Shown here piece after piece: positions 24,419 to 36,000 of a stretch of 64,000 bases of DNA. The position numbers and the translations under genes are program-made. Position 1 is the first letter of the stretch, and each line of letters starts with the position of its first letter. The notes under the pieces are model-generated. The model searched no databases. It worked only from the letters and a program-made list of their open reading frames with translations, and was not told where the DNA came from. This DNA is from Heterobilharzia americana. Lineage: Eukaryota; Platyhelminthes; Trematoda; Strigeidida; Schistosomatidae. The stretch covers positions 12,255,248 through 12,319,247 of the forward strand of contig OX104134.1 of NCBI GenBank assembly GCA_944470555.2, read 5' to 3'.

Positions 24419-27400
24419 CTATCTTTCTTCTACTCCCTCAAGAAGACAAAGCTTTCTTATATCTCTTCTCACGGTACCTTCCTTCATACGCACCATCACA
24501 GTTCTTACTAAATCGTCTTCGTCCTTCTCGCATGTTTCGATCACTCCCAAAGGCCAGGAACCACGTGGTGTTTTTTCAGAGGCCACAATCACCACATCTC
24601 CCTCCTTGAAATTTCTTTTCCTTCCCAACCACTTCTGACGAGTTTGCAAGCATGGTAGATACTCTTTCATCCATCGGCGCCAAAATACGTCAGCTAAGTA
24701 ATTAACTTGTTTCCAACGTCTGACGTAATTATCGGCAATAGTGCCCTCCACGACTATTCCTCCACTATCTCTCAATAACAATAAGCTATTGGGAGTGAGA
24801 GCTAACTCGTCTTTTGGGTCGGTCGTCATGGGAACAATAGGACGATTGTTCAAAATTCTTTCTATTTCCACGAAGTAGGTGGCTAATGTATCATCATGCA
24901 GAGTCTGCTCTTTGGATATGACCATCAATAACCTGCGTACAGAACGTATCATCCTTTCCCATATCCCACCTCGATGACTCGCTTGCGGGGGGTTGAAACT
25001 CCATCGTATCCCCTTTGACACCATGGCATCATTGATTCGTCGTCTATCCCACACACTCACCAGTTGTCTTAGTTCCGAAATCGCTCCAACAAAGTTGGAA
25101 CCATTATCACTGTATATCTCTGCAGGTGTTCCTCTTCTTCCTATGAACCTCATTACAGCCATTATAAAGGCGTCGGTGCCTAGGTTGAAAGCTACCTCTA
25201 AATGTATGGCTCGCGTCTGGAGACAAGTAAACACACACCCGTACCTCTTTTCCTCTCTCCTTCCCTGGCGAACCATGAGTGGTCCAAAATAATCAATTCC
25301 CACTGATGAGAAGCAAAACCATCCTTTCTGCACGCGACAGACCGGTAAAGGGGCCATCATCTGCTGACCCAGTGCAGCTTTCAATCGTCGGCACTCTATG
25401 CACTTTCTTATCACCCGTTTGACCGCACTGATCCCCTTAATTATCCAATAGTTTCTTCGTAGAGTGGCCAGGACTTGCGAAGTACCAGTATGTCCTTCTA
25501 TAATATGATAATGCCTTATGATCAGCTCAGTCACGAAGTGATGTCTGGGGAGGATAACCGGATGCTTAAAAGTAAGTGGGTAGTCGGAATAGTTCAACCT
25601 CCCACCGACGCAGACCAATCCATCCACAAGTATAGGTGACAACCTTTGCAATTCACCTTCTTCAGTCTCACAACTACCCTTTTCTCGGAGTTCCTTTATT
25701 AATTCTCCATATACCTCCTGTTGTACCATACATAATACTTTATGTCTAGCAGCTTCCAGTTCATCGGCTGTTAGATAGCCAACATTCAGTGACACACCTT
25801 GGCGACGCGAATACATAACGGATATGTAGACCACATATCTCTTAAGCCATGCCACAGCTTTAATCAGCCTCACCCAGTCCGAATGATACGCCAAAATCGG
25901 ATCAGCAGTGAGCTCAGTAACGTTTGTGTTTGTTCGGACCGACCTCTTCAATTCGACATTTTTCGGTGGTTCCTTCCAGCAGAGGTCTGTGGTACTTGAA
26001 AACTGTCGGGTTCCCAGAAAAGAGGGGCCCTGAATCCAAGACGCTAATTCACACGCTTTTCGTATGCCTCTTGATGTCCAATCTGCGGGATTCTCTTCAG
26101 ATTTAACGTACCCCCACTGATTTGGGGATGAATACTGGTGAATAATGGCTAGACGGTTGGCCACAAACGTACTATACCGACTCTCTGTATTTCTAATATA
26201 GTACAAAACAATCATAGAATCTGTCCAAAAATAAGTCTTGTCAAAGCTATTTGGGAGGTTCTTCCTCAAAATTTCACTCATTCGTGCACTCAATACTGCC
26301 GCAGCTAACTCTAATCTCGGCACTGTCACCGTTTTCAGAGGGGCAACCCGGGATTTGCTATAAAGCAGTATGCTGTAGGGTGGCGTGTTTTTTGGAACGT
26401 TCCACGAATAAGCCACCGCTCCATAACCAGATTCAGAGGCATCGCAAAATAAGTGCAACTCAATCTTACTCATCTCACTCTTATCCTCCTTCTTGATACT
26501 TCTGGGTACGGAGATTTGCCCAAGATTCTTCATGAACCTCATCCAATCCATCCATAGGGATAGGTCATTGGAACTCAGGGGTGTATCCCAACCAGCATGA
26601 GATTTGCAAAGATTCTGCAATAGCTGCTTGGCCGGAAGACAAACTGGGGCGATGAGGCCTAGTGGGTCAAAAAGAGCTGAGACGGTGGATAGTAGTCCTC
26701 TCTTCGTGAAGGGTTTTTCGACGGGTTCAAATCGGAACTTAAAAACATCATGCATGGTGTCCCATTCCAAACCTAGGGCCCTGTGGATTGAGCCTTGACT
26801 AACACGTAAGTCGACTGAGTTCTCTGTGTGGCTCAGACCAGGAAGAACTACTCTCACTGCCTCTGAATTAGTCACCCACTTCTTCAATTTAAAGCCACCA
26901 CGTAACAACAACTCAGTGGACTGTTTTACGAACGTTTTTGCCTCACCTGGGCTTGCAAAGGACACTAGGCAATCATCAACATAAAAGTTATGCTTCACTG
27001 CTTCCACCACATAACTATCATAATCGTTGGCATACGTCTCGGCAGTCTTGGCCATTGCAAAATACGCACAAAACGGTGAGGACACTGCACCGAATGGGTG
27101 TGACGTCATTTGATATTCAATAGGTTCCTTCGAGAAATCACCCTGAGGCCACCATAGGAACCGCAGAGCACCTCGGTCAAACTCTGGGACTTTCACCTGC
27201 ATAAACATTTCTTCCACATCGGACGTCAGGGCAATCAGTTCTTTGCGAAAACGCAATAATATTCCAACCAAGTTCGCTGTCGTGTCTGGTCCCTGATACA
27301 GGAAGTCATTTAAAGAAGTTCCGGACAGTTTGGCAGCGCAGTCCAGCACAACTCTTACCTTCCCCGGTTTCTTGGGGTTAAATACGGCATGATGCGGCAA

Positions 27401-29605
27401 ATACCATCGTGGGCGGTAGCTAGGATTAAGCTGGGGCTCAGGAGCTACTGCTGCATATCCCTTTCTGATGGTCTCTTCCATGGCGCTAGTGTAGCTTTCG
27501 CGAAGGCTTTCAGAGGATATTAGTCTGCGTTTCAAACTCTCCAAACGTCGCCTGGCTACTTCGCATCCACCGTATACTCTCTTGGACTCCATTTTCCAGG
27601 GCAAGGGGACAACGAAATGTCCATTATCCCAATAAGTACCTCGCTGCACTATGTTTACAGCGGCTAGGTCATCGAGAGATAACGACTTATCTCCCGAGTA
27701 CAAATCGCTGAACTCATAATCGTAAATTTTCTTCCATTGATCGACTAATAGATCTGACCGAGACATACAATTCACAACCCTCTCCCTGTGCTCACGAAAG
27801 CTTGTCGGACCGAACACGACCCAGCCCAACAATGATCTCACAGCATATGGGCTCTTTCTGCCCCCTAACTTCTGATCTAGAACCCAGTGAGCCTCAGGTA
27901 CATCGCAACCGATGAGCAGCAATACCTCCCCGTCTTCCACCTCTGTCCAGGGTACGTCAGTCAGATGCGGCCACCTTTTAATACTTTCTCGCATCGACCC
28001 TTTAGGTCTCCGTACTGGGAGATCTCTTGCCACAACTGCTCGATCTATAAGTATGCATTCGTTTCCGTCTAGTGAATAAACTTCGAAAGGCTTGCTGACT
28101 GAGTCCGCCAATCTACTTCCACTAACAGTTTTGATGATAGTCTTTGTGCCGTCAGTCGACAATCCTAGAAGTTGCAAAACATCTTTCGTGATCAAAGTTG
28201 TATCAGAGCCATTGTCCAAGATAGCATAACCGTAAACCTCTTTATTACCGTGCTTTACACGTACCGGGAGTAGGCCCAAACACACGCTTTCTCTGAGAGA
28301 CTCAGTGCATCCACAACTACCTTTCTCCGGTTGTTCGCCTACGGCGTGGTGGGTCTTCTTGTGTAACAGAGGGTGATGGTATGCTTTACAACCTTCTACA
28401 CTGCACACCCTGTGAATTTTACATTCTACGGACCTGTGGCCCCTTTTAAGACATGAAAAACAACAACCTGTTTCTTTAGCCTTCGACCATCTCTCATCCA
28501 CCGGTAACGACAGAAATGTGGTACATTTTGTGACTACATGGTTCCCTCCACAAAATATACATGAAGGTTTCAGGACTCCCCCAACGGGTACTAGCTGCTG
28601 CGTGGAACATGCTATTTTACTATCTGGTCGTCGACTGCTTGTTGCCAGCTGTCCAAACCTACTTAGCAAAATGCTCGCACGTGCTGACACAAACTGCGTT
28701 AACTCTGCGAAGGTAGGTTCTCGTTCGGTTTCAGTTAGCTTTTCGACAGTCTCCGCCCATTTCATCTGTAACACACGGGGCAATTTCTTTACTATACCTT
28801 CTAAAGTTCTCAAGGAGTTAAGGTCCGCAGTATAGTCCATTTGCTCTAGGGCTATAGCGCAGTTTTCCATTTTTATAGCTAACCTCGACATTGCCTCAGC
28901 ATCGTTTTGTTCTATGTTCGAGCATTCCATCAGATCCTGTAGTAAGGCCCGGCTGACTTCATGAGTCCTTCCAAACAAACGTTTGAGTATATCCCGAGCC
29001 CTACGATAACCAGCAGATGGTGGTAACATAATGCATTCCTCTATAGCCTCCCTGGCCTTACCTTTACAGTAATGTAACAAGTATAACAGCCTCTGTCCAT
29101 CATCATCAACCTTAGAGACAACGTAGAGCTCAAACTGCCTCATAAACTTCCAATATTTGGCTGGATGTCCGTCAAAGCTGCTTAATTCTACTTTCGGCAA
29201 CTCATGGCCAACACTGACACAAGGCAACGTAGCGGCAACCCCTTTGTTTTCTGCGCTGCTCGCCTGGCTAGTCGTTTCACGATCAGAACTGCTATGAGGG
29301 TCAATGCCAAGACAAACTGATTTGTGACACTTTATATCATCATCCAAGGAAAAGGTATCACCTAAACCCCCATTCACATCTAAGTTGAGTTCTTTATGCA
29401 GACGCAACCTTTCCTGTCTTTGTTTAGCCTTGAATTCACGAAGTTCCAACTCTTGCCTTTCATCCAACTGTCGTACCTTCAACTGAGCAGAGGTCCTACA
29501 AGGACTAGTCTTACTATAGTCAATAACTGTACCATTATCAGAGCCACGGCATGAAATAACATCAAGAGGGACTTGCTTGGTATCTGAAGTTGGATCCATG
29601 GACAT
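24419..29605 (-). CDS. BEL/Pao gag-pol polyprotein, intact
   Basis: 1,728 residues uninterrupted. Start chosen at ATG 29605; the frame is open back into the LTR but only via a TTG. Residues about 55-80 are a charged coiled-coil segment. A CCHC knuckle starts at about C382 (CFSCLKRGHRSVEC). The protease motif DNGSDTTLI has its Asp near 464 (DNGS in place of the usual DTGS). RT has YVDD at about 875. RNase H starts FCDASESGYGA at about 1055. The integrase has an HHCC zinc finger at about 1367-1402 and candidate catalytic D1438, D1500 (SDNGSNF) and E1550 (GGIWERMIRS). The C-terminal DUF5641-like domain includes RWKQVNYLADVFWRRW. All key residues looked for are present. It would form capsids and integrate cDNA. 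Expression from the 5' LTR is expected. Confidence 0.93.
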   Translation of the reverse strand: MSMDPTSDTKQVPLDVISCRGSDNGTVIDYSKTSPCRTSAQLKVRQLDERQELELREFKAKQRQERLRLHKELNLDVNGGLGDTFSLDDDIKCHKSVCLGIDPHSSSDRETTSQASSAENKGVAATLPCVSVGHELPKVELSSFDGHPAKYWKFMRQFELYVVSKVDDDGQRLLYLLHYCKGKAREAIEECIMLPPSAGYRRARDILKRLFGRTHEVSRALLQDLMECSNIEQNDAEAMSRLAIKMENCAIALEQMDYTADLNSLRTLEGIVKKLPRVLQMKWAETVEKLTETEREPTFAELTQFVSARASILLSRFGQLATSSRRPDSKIACSTQQLVPVGGVLKPSCIFCGGNHVVTKCTTFLSLPVDERWSKAKETGCCFSCLKRGHRSVECKIHRVCSVEGCKAYHHPLLHKKTHHAVGEQPEKGSCGCTESLRESVCLGLLPVRVKHGNKEVYGYAILDNGSDTTLITKDVLQLLGLSTDGTKTIIKTVSGSRLADSVSKPFEVYSLDGNECILIDRAVVARDLPVRRPKGSMRESIKRWPHLTDVPWTEVEDGEVLLLIGCDVPEAHWVLDQKLGGRKSPYAVRSLLGWVVFGPTSFREHRERVVNCMSRSDLLVDQWKKIYDYEFSDLYSGDKSLSLDDLAAVNIVQRGTYWDNGHFVVPLPWKMESKRVYGGCEVARRRLESLKRRLISSESLRESYTSAMEETIRKGYAAVAPEPQLNPSYRPRWYLPHHAVFNPKKPGKVRVVLDCAAKLSGTSLNDFLYQGPDTTANLVGILLRFRKELIALTSDVEEMFMQVKVPEFDRGALRFLWWPQGDFSKEPIEYQMTSHPFGAVSSPFCAYFAMAKTAETYANDYDSYVVEAVKHNFYVDDCLVSFASPGEAKTFVKQSTELLLRGGFKLKKWVTNSEAVRVVLPGLSHTENSVDLRVSQGSIHRALGLEWDTMHDVFKFRFEPVEKPFTKRGLLSTVSALFDPLGLIAPVCLPAKQLLQNLCKSHAGWDTPLSSNDLSLWMDWMRFMKNLGQISVPRSIKKEDKSEMSKIELHLFCDASESGYGAVAYSWNVPKNTPPYSILLYSKSRVAPLKTVTVPRLELAAAVLSARMSEILRKNLPNSFDKTYFWTDSMIVLYYIRNTESRYSTFVANRLAIIHQYSSPNQWGYVKSEENPADWTSRGIRKACELASWIQGPSFLGTRQFSSTTDLCWKEPPKNVELKRSVRTNTNVTELTADPILAYHSDWVRLIKAVAWLKRYVVYISVMYSRRQGVSLNVGYLTADELEAARHKVLCMVQQEVYGELIKELREKGSCETEEGELQRLSPILVDGLVCVGGRLNYSDYPLTFKHPVILPRHHFVTELIIRHYHIIEGHTGTSQVLATLRRNYWIIKGISAVKRVIRKCIECRRLKAALGQQMMAPLPVCRVQKGWFCFSSVGIDYFGPLMVRQGRREEKRYGCVFTCLQTRAIHLEVAFNLGTDAFIMAVMRFIGRRGTPAEIYSDNGSNFVGAISELRQLVSVWDRRRINDAMVSKGIRWSFNPPQASHRGGIWERMIRSVRRLLMVISKEQTLHDDTLATYFVEIERILNNRPIVPMTTDPKDELALTPNSLLLLRDSGGIVVEGTIADNYVRRWKQVNYLADVFWRRWMKEYLPCLQTRQKWLGRKRNFKEGDVVIVASEKTPRGSWPLGVIETCEKDEDDLVRTVMVRMKEGTVRRDIRKLCLLEGVEER

Positions 29606-29682
29606 GTCACCTTCCCCGTCCGGAATTGACTCAAGGAACACCTTGCGATTGCCAGGTACAGCAGTGACGGGTTGTTGAGTAC

Positions 29683-30418
29683 TGTAGCGGCCAGAATCCA
29701 ATAATCTTGGCCTGAACGCGGGAAATAGCTAGGCGGTGCCAACTGACGTGAATCTGACTAGTTCCTGCGTTCTACTGTATAGCTTCCTAACTTCCGCGAG
29801 TGACGCACAGTCAAAGGTTGGATCGAAATATCAAAACACGGTTTGTAGTAATTCAATAGTAGATTCGTAACAAAATCTGTGGTACTATCAAAGCAACAAT
29901 AAGTTATGTCAAATTACAAAAATACCTCAACAGTGCCGTTGGGTAACTATACAGTCCAAAACGTTCTCGGGTACAAATACGTACTACACGGTAAAAACTG
30001 GTTAAAAAATACAACTGTTAAATACCTGTCGGTCAATAGGAATATTCCCGGCAAAAGGGATCAAAACTCTGCCTACAGGAATCAAATCAACAAACAAACG
30101 TTCCCAGTAGACAGTCAAAAGACAAACAGTCAAATCACTGCACAACCGTAAGTTGAACCAAAACAAAATGTCGTGCGCAGTAAAACAACATCACCTTATC
30201 AACAGTCCAGCGTCACATAATAGGAAAGTGAAACACTCATAATAAGTCTCAAACATACAAAGGCAAATACCGAGTGTAAAGTCAAATAAGACAGTTAAAC
30301 AAGCAAATAACATTACACCGGCGAGGGTCAAAGGTACACCATCCATAACGAGGGTAAAAATGTTAAAATAAATGTCAATACAATCAAATAAGGGTGATCG
30401 GGAGGGATTTTCAGATCA
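29683..30418 (-). repeat. 5' LTR of BEL/Pao element
   Basis: Second copy of the 736-bp LTR, upstream of gag on the minus strand. It would carry the promoter. I could not place a TATA box or start site with confidence. The internal sequence just inside (GTACTCAACAACCC on the minus strand) does not start with the usual TGG of a tRNA primer site. Confidence 0.92.
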
Positions 30419-31099
30419 TTTTTGCGTTACAATGGGAGCTTCCCGAAGGCCAACTGAGAACTTTCAGCGTTTCTAATTTGCTCCCGAGACTAGGATCAGT
30501 TCTCTTAATCTACTGACATTGACTCTGTGCTTGATGAACCCCATTTCTACACGCTGTTTTGACCACTCAATCTTCTGGTACACGCCCAAGCCCAGGATAG
30601 GAAAACAACTTCTTTTTCAGGCTACTGATATAAAACTATGCCAGTCAACTTGACTCCATCACACATCAAGTGATCCTTCTTTCTAGTAACCGTCCTCAAC
30701 ATTTGCGACAGTCATAGGAAACATACCGCTTAAAAGTTTACAAAGAGGAGTTCACCGCCCTCGAAAGAAATTCTGGGGTAAACTCTCTATGCAAACTCCT
30801 TCAGCATGGACTGAGAAAGGATCAACGCGGTGTCCCGTTTACCGCTCCCAACAATAGTCGTATCGGAGATGATGGAGTCATGGACGAAGTTCTTAATAAT
30901 TGTTTTTGACCTCTGCTTCCATGCATAGAGAGCGATATCTGCTATTCCTCTACCTACCGTGGTTTTTAAAGACTTAACCAAATGCCAGGGATTTCCCGGT
31001 TATCTTGAAGCTTTAATATTCTCAAACAAAGAGAACTAGATATTCCCATTCTCTTACTTTAAGATTTCCGGAAATAACTGGGAGCTGGGATTCATCCAA
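30419..31099. other. Unassigned between BEL element and CR1 relic
   Basis: Possibly the 5' part of the CR1 relic that follows; no motif firm enough to call. Confidence 0.25.
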
Positions 31100-32225
31100 A
31101 TGCCTGAGAAATGATGCACAAATTACGAGGCTTTAAAGCACGTTCCAAGTGATATAAACAGTTACAGACTCAGTAGACTAAGGTTTGCTTTGCGCACAGT
31201 AATTGATAGGATAGTGGGTAGAAATGTTTCTGACTTTCTACCAACCAAAACCTTGATGGCTGCATCATAGCGCGCCTTCATGAAACCGAGCTCCTGTATG
31301 ATATGTCACTTAGAATTATTTGATTACGTTACCCATCTCAAGCGCCAGAGATGCGTTGCAATGATTTTATACATCCACCTCAAGAAAATGTTTGGTCGAA
31401 GTGGCCACAATTTGTTTCTAGATAGGCCCAGCAGGCATAGAATTTTGAGGGTCATTACTGCACCTGCCCAGCTCTTTGCTACACCTTCGCTTTCAGACTG
31501 AAAATTAACGATATCCCGTAATGCACCAGGTCTGCCGTGAGCAATGTCATCTAAGAGAGTGTGTCAGGCTTTCCCTTGTTTCTCATTTATATTAATCACA
31601 CTTGTAAGTTCATTACCCGTAGATGGACCATCCTACCCCCTGATGATTTTAAAAAAGTTGATTATACGGCTACTAGTGACGCGGGTCATCTTTCAGTCAA
31701 CATGAGATCGGATTTTAACAGCAAACAAAAGTGGTGCAACAAGTAGGGAATGAGAAATAACGGAGATATAGGCGGTCTTTCCTATCCAAATCATTTTTCG
31801 AGTAAACTACATAGTCCAGCTTACCATAAGCCTCTCCTTAACCCCCTTACGGTGCTAGATCTTAGGCTTAGATATTCACGTGGCTTCACTTTTTCCAAAT
31901 GTTGCATCCAAAGTTATGAAAGTCTCAAGTCGTATGGATTTAAACTTCGTAACTTTGGAACCCAGGAATCGAAGGTCGCGGTGAATAGGTCATGCATGCA
32001 CCCACTACTTAAATACTGTCTCATCACTTTGATAGCGTTTTGGCCAGACGGCAACTCAAAATAAAGTGTTCGGAGGAAATTTACAGTCTGACCTTCGGCT
32101 ACAAGCCAGAATGTTTCATAAACCCTTTTTTCATGTCACTCCAAATTGAGCCATTTCGCTTCTGGCGTCTAAGACTAAACCCAACGTTCGATTGTTATGA
32201 TGGCATCCATCGACCCACGTACTGA
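31100..32225 (+). mobile_element. CR1-like RT relic
   Basis: Broken plus-strand RT blocks in order: DRIVGRNVSDFL (31210-31245); a CMICHLELFDYVTHL segment and ILYIHLKKMFGRSGHNLFLD (31300-31425), the equivalent of 'xDFSKAFDRVxHxLLL'; FPLFLIYINHTCKFI at 31560-31620 (motif PLLFLIYIND); PDDFKKVDY at about 31640-31665 (FADD box corrupted); and the C-terminal QRKFT..GYKPEC...IEPFRFWRLRLN at 32070-32200. Several stops and frame changes. Confidence 0.7.
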
Positions 32226-32390
32226 TTTATGGCAGGCCATTCAACTTCATGAAGCTTCATAAAACCGTTTTTAGGGTTCACTGAAACGTGAACATACCGT
32301 CGATAATGACAGTCTAAAACTAGCTTACTCCGAAGGTAACCTCATCGTAGGCGACTTTTCCCTAGAAGCTAGTCCACCAGCAGAAAGCAA

Positions 32391-33017
32391 GATAATTAGA
32401 AGGCAAAGTTTGAAGTGAATGCGTATTTTCGGTAAATTCTCGTCAGGCTTCACATTTTCATCCACAAATTACTCAGCATAGTTATTTGATATCAACATGG
32501 TTAAATTAATTCGGGTATATTGAGCGGAATGTAACGGTAAAGGCGATAACAACGAATGAGGTCGCGGCGAGTTTATACATTTTCAGCGGTCAATCCCTGT
32601 GGGTATGTGAGTGAATTTTATGTGTGCAGGAAAAGAGGGAAATAATACCATTGTCGCACAGCGGGTGGATAATAAAATGTCGAAATTCTCGGTCATTTAT
32701 GAAACTATGGGCGAAAATAAAATGATAGTGATGAGGGTGCAGACAGAGATAACATTTACATTCATATTTATCCGGGTGGCCGGACACATATTTTCCTCGC
32801 TCACCTACAAGGATTGACTACTGAGAATATATAAACTCGCCGAGATCTCATTTCGTTGTTATCGCCTTTACCGTTACATTCCGCTCAATATACCCGAATT
32901 AATTTAACCATGTTGATATCAAATAACTATGCTGAATAATTTGTGGATGAAAATGTGAAGCCTGACGAGAATTTACCGAAAATACGCATTCACTTCAAAC
33001 TTTGTCTTCTAATTATC
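32391..33017. repeat. Fold-back element / MITE-like inverted repeat
   Basis: The outer arms 32391-32615 and about 32797-33017 are reverse complements with only scattered mismatches, e.g. AAGTTTGAAGTGAATGCG at the left and its complement at the right. The ends read GATAATTAGAAG. The central loop is about 180 bp with weaker pairing continuing inward. No transposase inside. Facing open frames on both strands in the middle are consequences of symmetry. No clear target-site duplication (left flank GCAA, right flank ACAA). Confidence 0.85.
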
Positions 33018-36000
33018 ACAATGGGAACAGTTAAATCATGGAAAGTAAGGAAATTGAACCTTGACGGTGTGTCTGACAACATGTGGATGCACAAATCCCC
33101 AGCACAACGAACAGCACAATCAAGTCGCACTGTTAATAGTAAAGTTTATCTCACATAATGTAAAATAAATGAATGTATGCCATTTTTAGGTATTCGGCAT
33201 ATTTAAAAATGCTCAGCCGTCTAACGGGAGCGAAGATAAACCGCCCTTCGTTTTCCGCATCGCGCCACCGCCTGGATCGGGAAACAAAATTCGTCATCAT
33301 GGTGCTATTTTCTCGGCACGGGAAGTCGCACAGTCCTTAGAAGAAACGAAGTTTGGTGTCAAGTTTCCTCACCGATGCTTTTTCGACTCGTAGTGTACTC
33401 CCTTTCGATTTTTGTCTTCATGTTGCCAAAGGTTTCTGTTTCTGTTCAACGTGCAACCACCACTGTAAAGCCATAGGACTGGGATTAACGCACCATTCGA
33501 CCCATCAGTTTATTTTCCTCAAGTGCATCCTGTAATACGTTCCGACAACCGGGCAACCTTTAGTTTCAGTGGCTCACCGGAAGACTCTCACCAATGGAAG
33601 GGCCATGAAGTGCACACTTCTAGTTGGTACCGTTTGACACTCCCCATGAACGAACGGAAGGGACTCGAGGTGCAGCTGCAAATGATCCCCTAAAACTGGT
33701 AAGTCAGGTTCCATCAACACACTTTTGATGGTTCTAGTGGACCAGCTAGGCTGAAGGCGCACTACCAAGCATCGAAGATGCTCGTCCCACCGTCATGAAA
33801 TTCTGCGTTGGTCAAACACGATCTGGCCGGTTACCCAAAGTGTATCAGTATTTTGGCCTAATTCATGAGATATGCTATCCCTACTTGGCTATGCAACAGT
33901 GTTCTTTCCCGGCCTCTTACTAATGAGTACTCATCAAGTGGGAATAGCCAGTGATTAGCTTTTCAGTCTGCCAAGTTTGTAGGGACAGTTTTGTTAATCG
34001 TCATCAGTGAATGCAAATAACAATGAAATCCGATGACATTGAATATGTTTTGCACAACTCTGTACCAGGTGGAATAAAGGAGAGGCAGAAGCATGGTCTG
34101 CACCGGGTGACAGCTACTTCTCTGCCTATCATACTTTGAAACCAACAGTTTTAAAGGACAATGTACAAAATTAGCCCAGCCTGTGGAGCAAATAACAGCG
34201 GAAAAGGCATAAAAAGCCGCATTTTCAGATGGCAGACTACCTATGAGGACACACTATGCATTACAAGAATAAAAACTAATCGAGCAGCCACTCACCCTCA
34301 TGGCCAGTAAAATGATGTTCCGTGTTCATGTGGCCGCCTGTAGGCTGACTTCTAAGCTAGTTTTGAACGCCTGGTTTACTGGTGGAAAGGTCTGTCCTCC
34401 GACGCTAAACGAATGACATTGTAGGTTTTGACAGTGTGTTACCTAGCTGACCTATGTAGGTTCGTGATTACCTTGTGCTATGAAGGACCATCCCAGCTGA
34501 TCTTCAGGCAGTTCCCTGAGTTCATTGAGGCATATTGTCACTAGAGCCAAGTATTGGAGCGTTTGTTGCTTACGGTTGGGAAAGTCTCCAATAAAGTACC
34601 ATGGTAGCCTCCCAAATGAATATCGCGTTTTGGACAACAGTACATTTTTTCATACATCTTGAATTTTCATAAACGTTTGCGAAATTTAAAGATCCAAAAT
34701 TCACGAAAATTGCACTAGAGAGTATTGTGTTATTACACTCTCAGTTTGTGAAGTGTCACATTTTTTCGACTGCCAGCAACTTCTTCTGCCTTCAGGCTTT
34801 CGCACAGAAGACTGCCTTGGTTGTACTCGAAGTGGGATGTGTTTACTAGCAACGCACTAAAGTTGCGAATAACCATAGGCTTAGATAAAACCGTTTCATG
34901 TAACAACCCACAACTGCTTTCTTCTTTATATTATTGTACACAGTAGTTTCCTGACACTGATTACCCCAATGAGTTTCTCTTTTCACTCAAAACGTGGGTG
35001 GCATGCCAACAACATTATAGTATTGTTGGGTAACCAGTGGCCAGATGAATGCCTGCTTATGCAAGTTGGATAAGATGACATAAATATGAAGCACATAAAC
35101 GAACAGAATTTGCGCATTCCTATGTGTATATTTCGCCTGATTGGTGTGACTTACCCTACGCCAGTGGGCTCGTGCTGATGCAGGCAAAGATTAACAACGG
35201 TTTTAAAGTTAGCGCCAATTCAGGAGCGGTAGCCAGAAGGCCCAGTATTATGAGTGCAGTCCCCTGTATACAAGTACATCAGTTAGTTGACTTAGTGAAG
35301 TCCATCACTCCAGAATGCATTGCCCGTCCTTTTTCGTGGAGCAAACATCGATCGTAAACCACCACCAACAACAAACCCCAAACATTCGCACAAATTGCAG
35401 TAATGTCGTGGGGAACGTCTATTTCTTAAGCACACCATAGTACTGCAACGCAGAATGAAGGTTATCAGTGGCGAACGACGGGGTCCATTGGTCAGATGCT
35501 AGATAAAAAAATGATGAAAGATGTAAGTTGAGCGATGTCAAAGTGTCGTCTAAAGCCGTAATAGGAAGAAGAAGAAATATTAAGGACTGAATATTAAGTA
35601 AAGGGAAGCAGTTGCTACTGGGGAACTTAATGCTTTCCTCACCTTTGTCAGAGGCACTATTGTCCTTGATTGTCTTATGGTCACCTGCCAAAACAATATA
35701 CCCTTAATTACCCAAATTACCCCCTACTACTATGGGATGAAACTTAGAGGAACAGTAAGGACGTCTCGTTCTGAAAACGTAGAAGGCTTCAAATTACCCC
35801 ACAATTTTAATCGTCTACCTCTACTTTCTTCATCATCTGGAATGATATTAGTAGGGTTAGGTAGGTAGCATGGAAGTACTCGAGGATGCTATGTGAGATG
35901 CTGGCTTTTCACTGCGATTCAAAGCATTATTTAACCTCGGGAGTTATCTTAAGTCATACCTTCGGTAACTAGGGCTTTTGGCATGCATTGGTCACCTAGC

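Larger units (their letters stand above)
23588..30418 (-). mobile_element. Complete BEL/Pao LTR retrotransposon
   Basis: 6,831 bp bounded by 736-bp direct LTRs at 23588-24323 and 29683-30418 and carrying one long gag-pol on the minus strand. Scanning the LTRs side by side, I found one mismatch (left TAACTAGG versus right TAGCTAGG), so the insertion is young. Domain order (gag with zinc knuckle, protease, RT, RNase H, integrase, DUF5641-like tail) is that of Pao. A purine tract sits next to the 3' LTR. A primer-binding site was not clearly identified, and no 5-bp target duplication flanks it. Confidence 0.93.

Noticed and set aside
24993..28835. Several 60-105 codon plus-strand frames opposite gag-pol
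   Set aside because: They are shadows of the intact minus-strand gag-pol and have no features of their own.
29606..29701. Extension of gag-pol to a TTG at 29701 inside the LTR
   Set aside because: TTG is not a credible eukaryotic start here and the stretch lies partly in the LTR; the first ATG in frame is at 29605.
32590..32817. Overlapping facing open frames in the centre of the fold-back element
   Set aside because: They occupy the loop and inner arms of an inverted repeat on both strands and show no protein family features.
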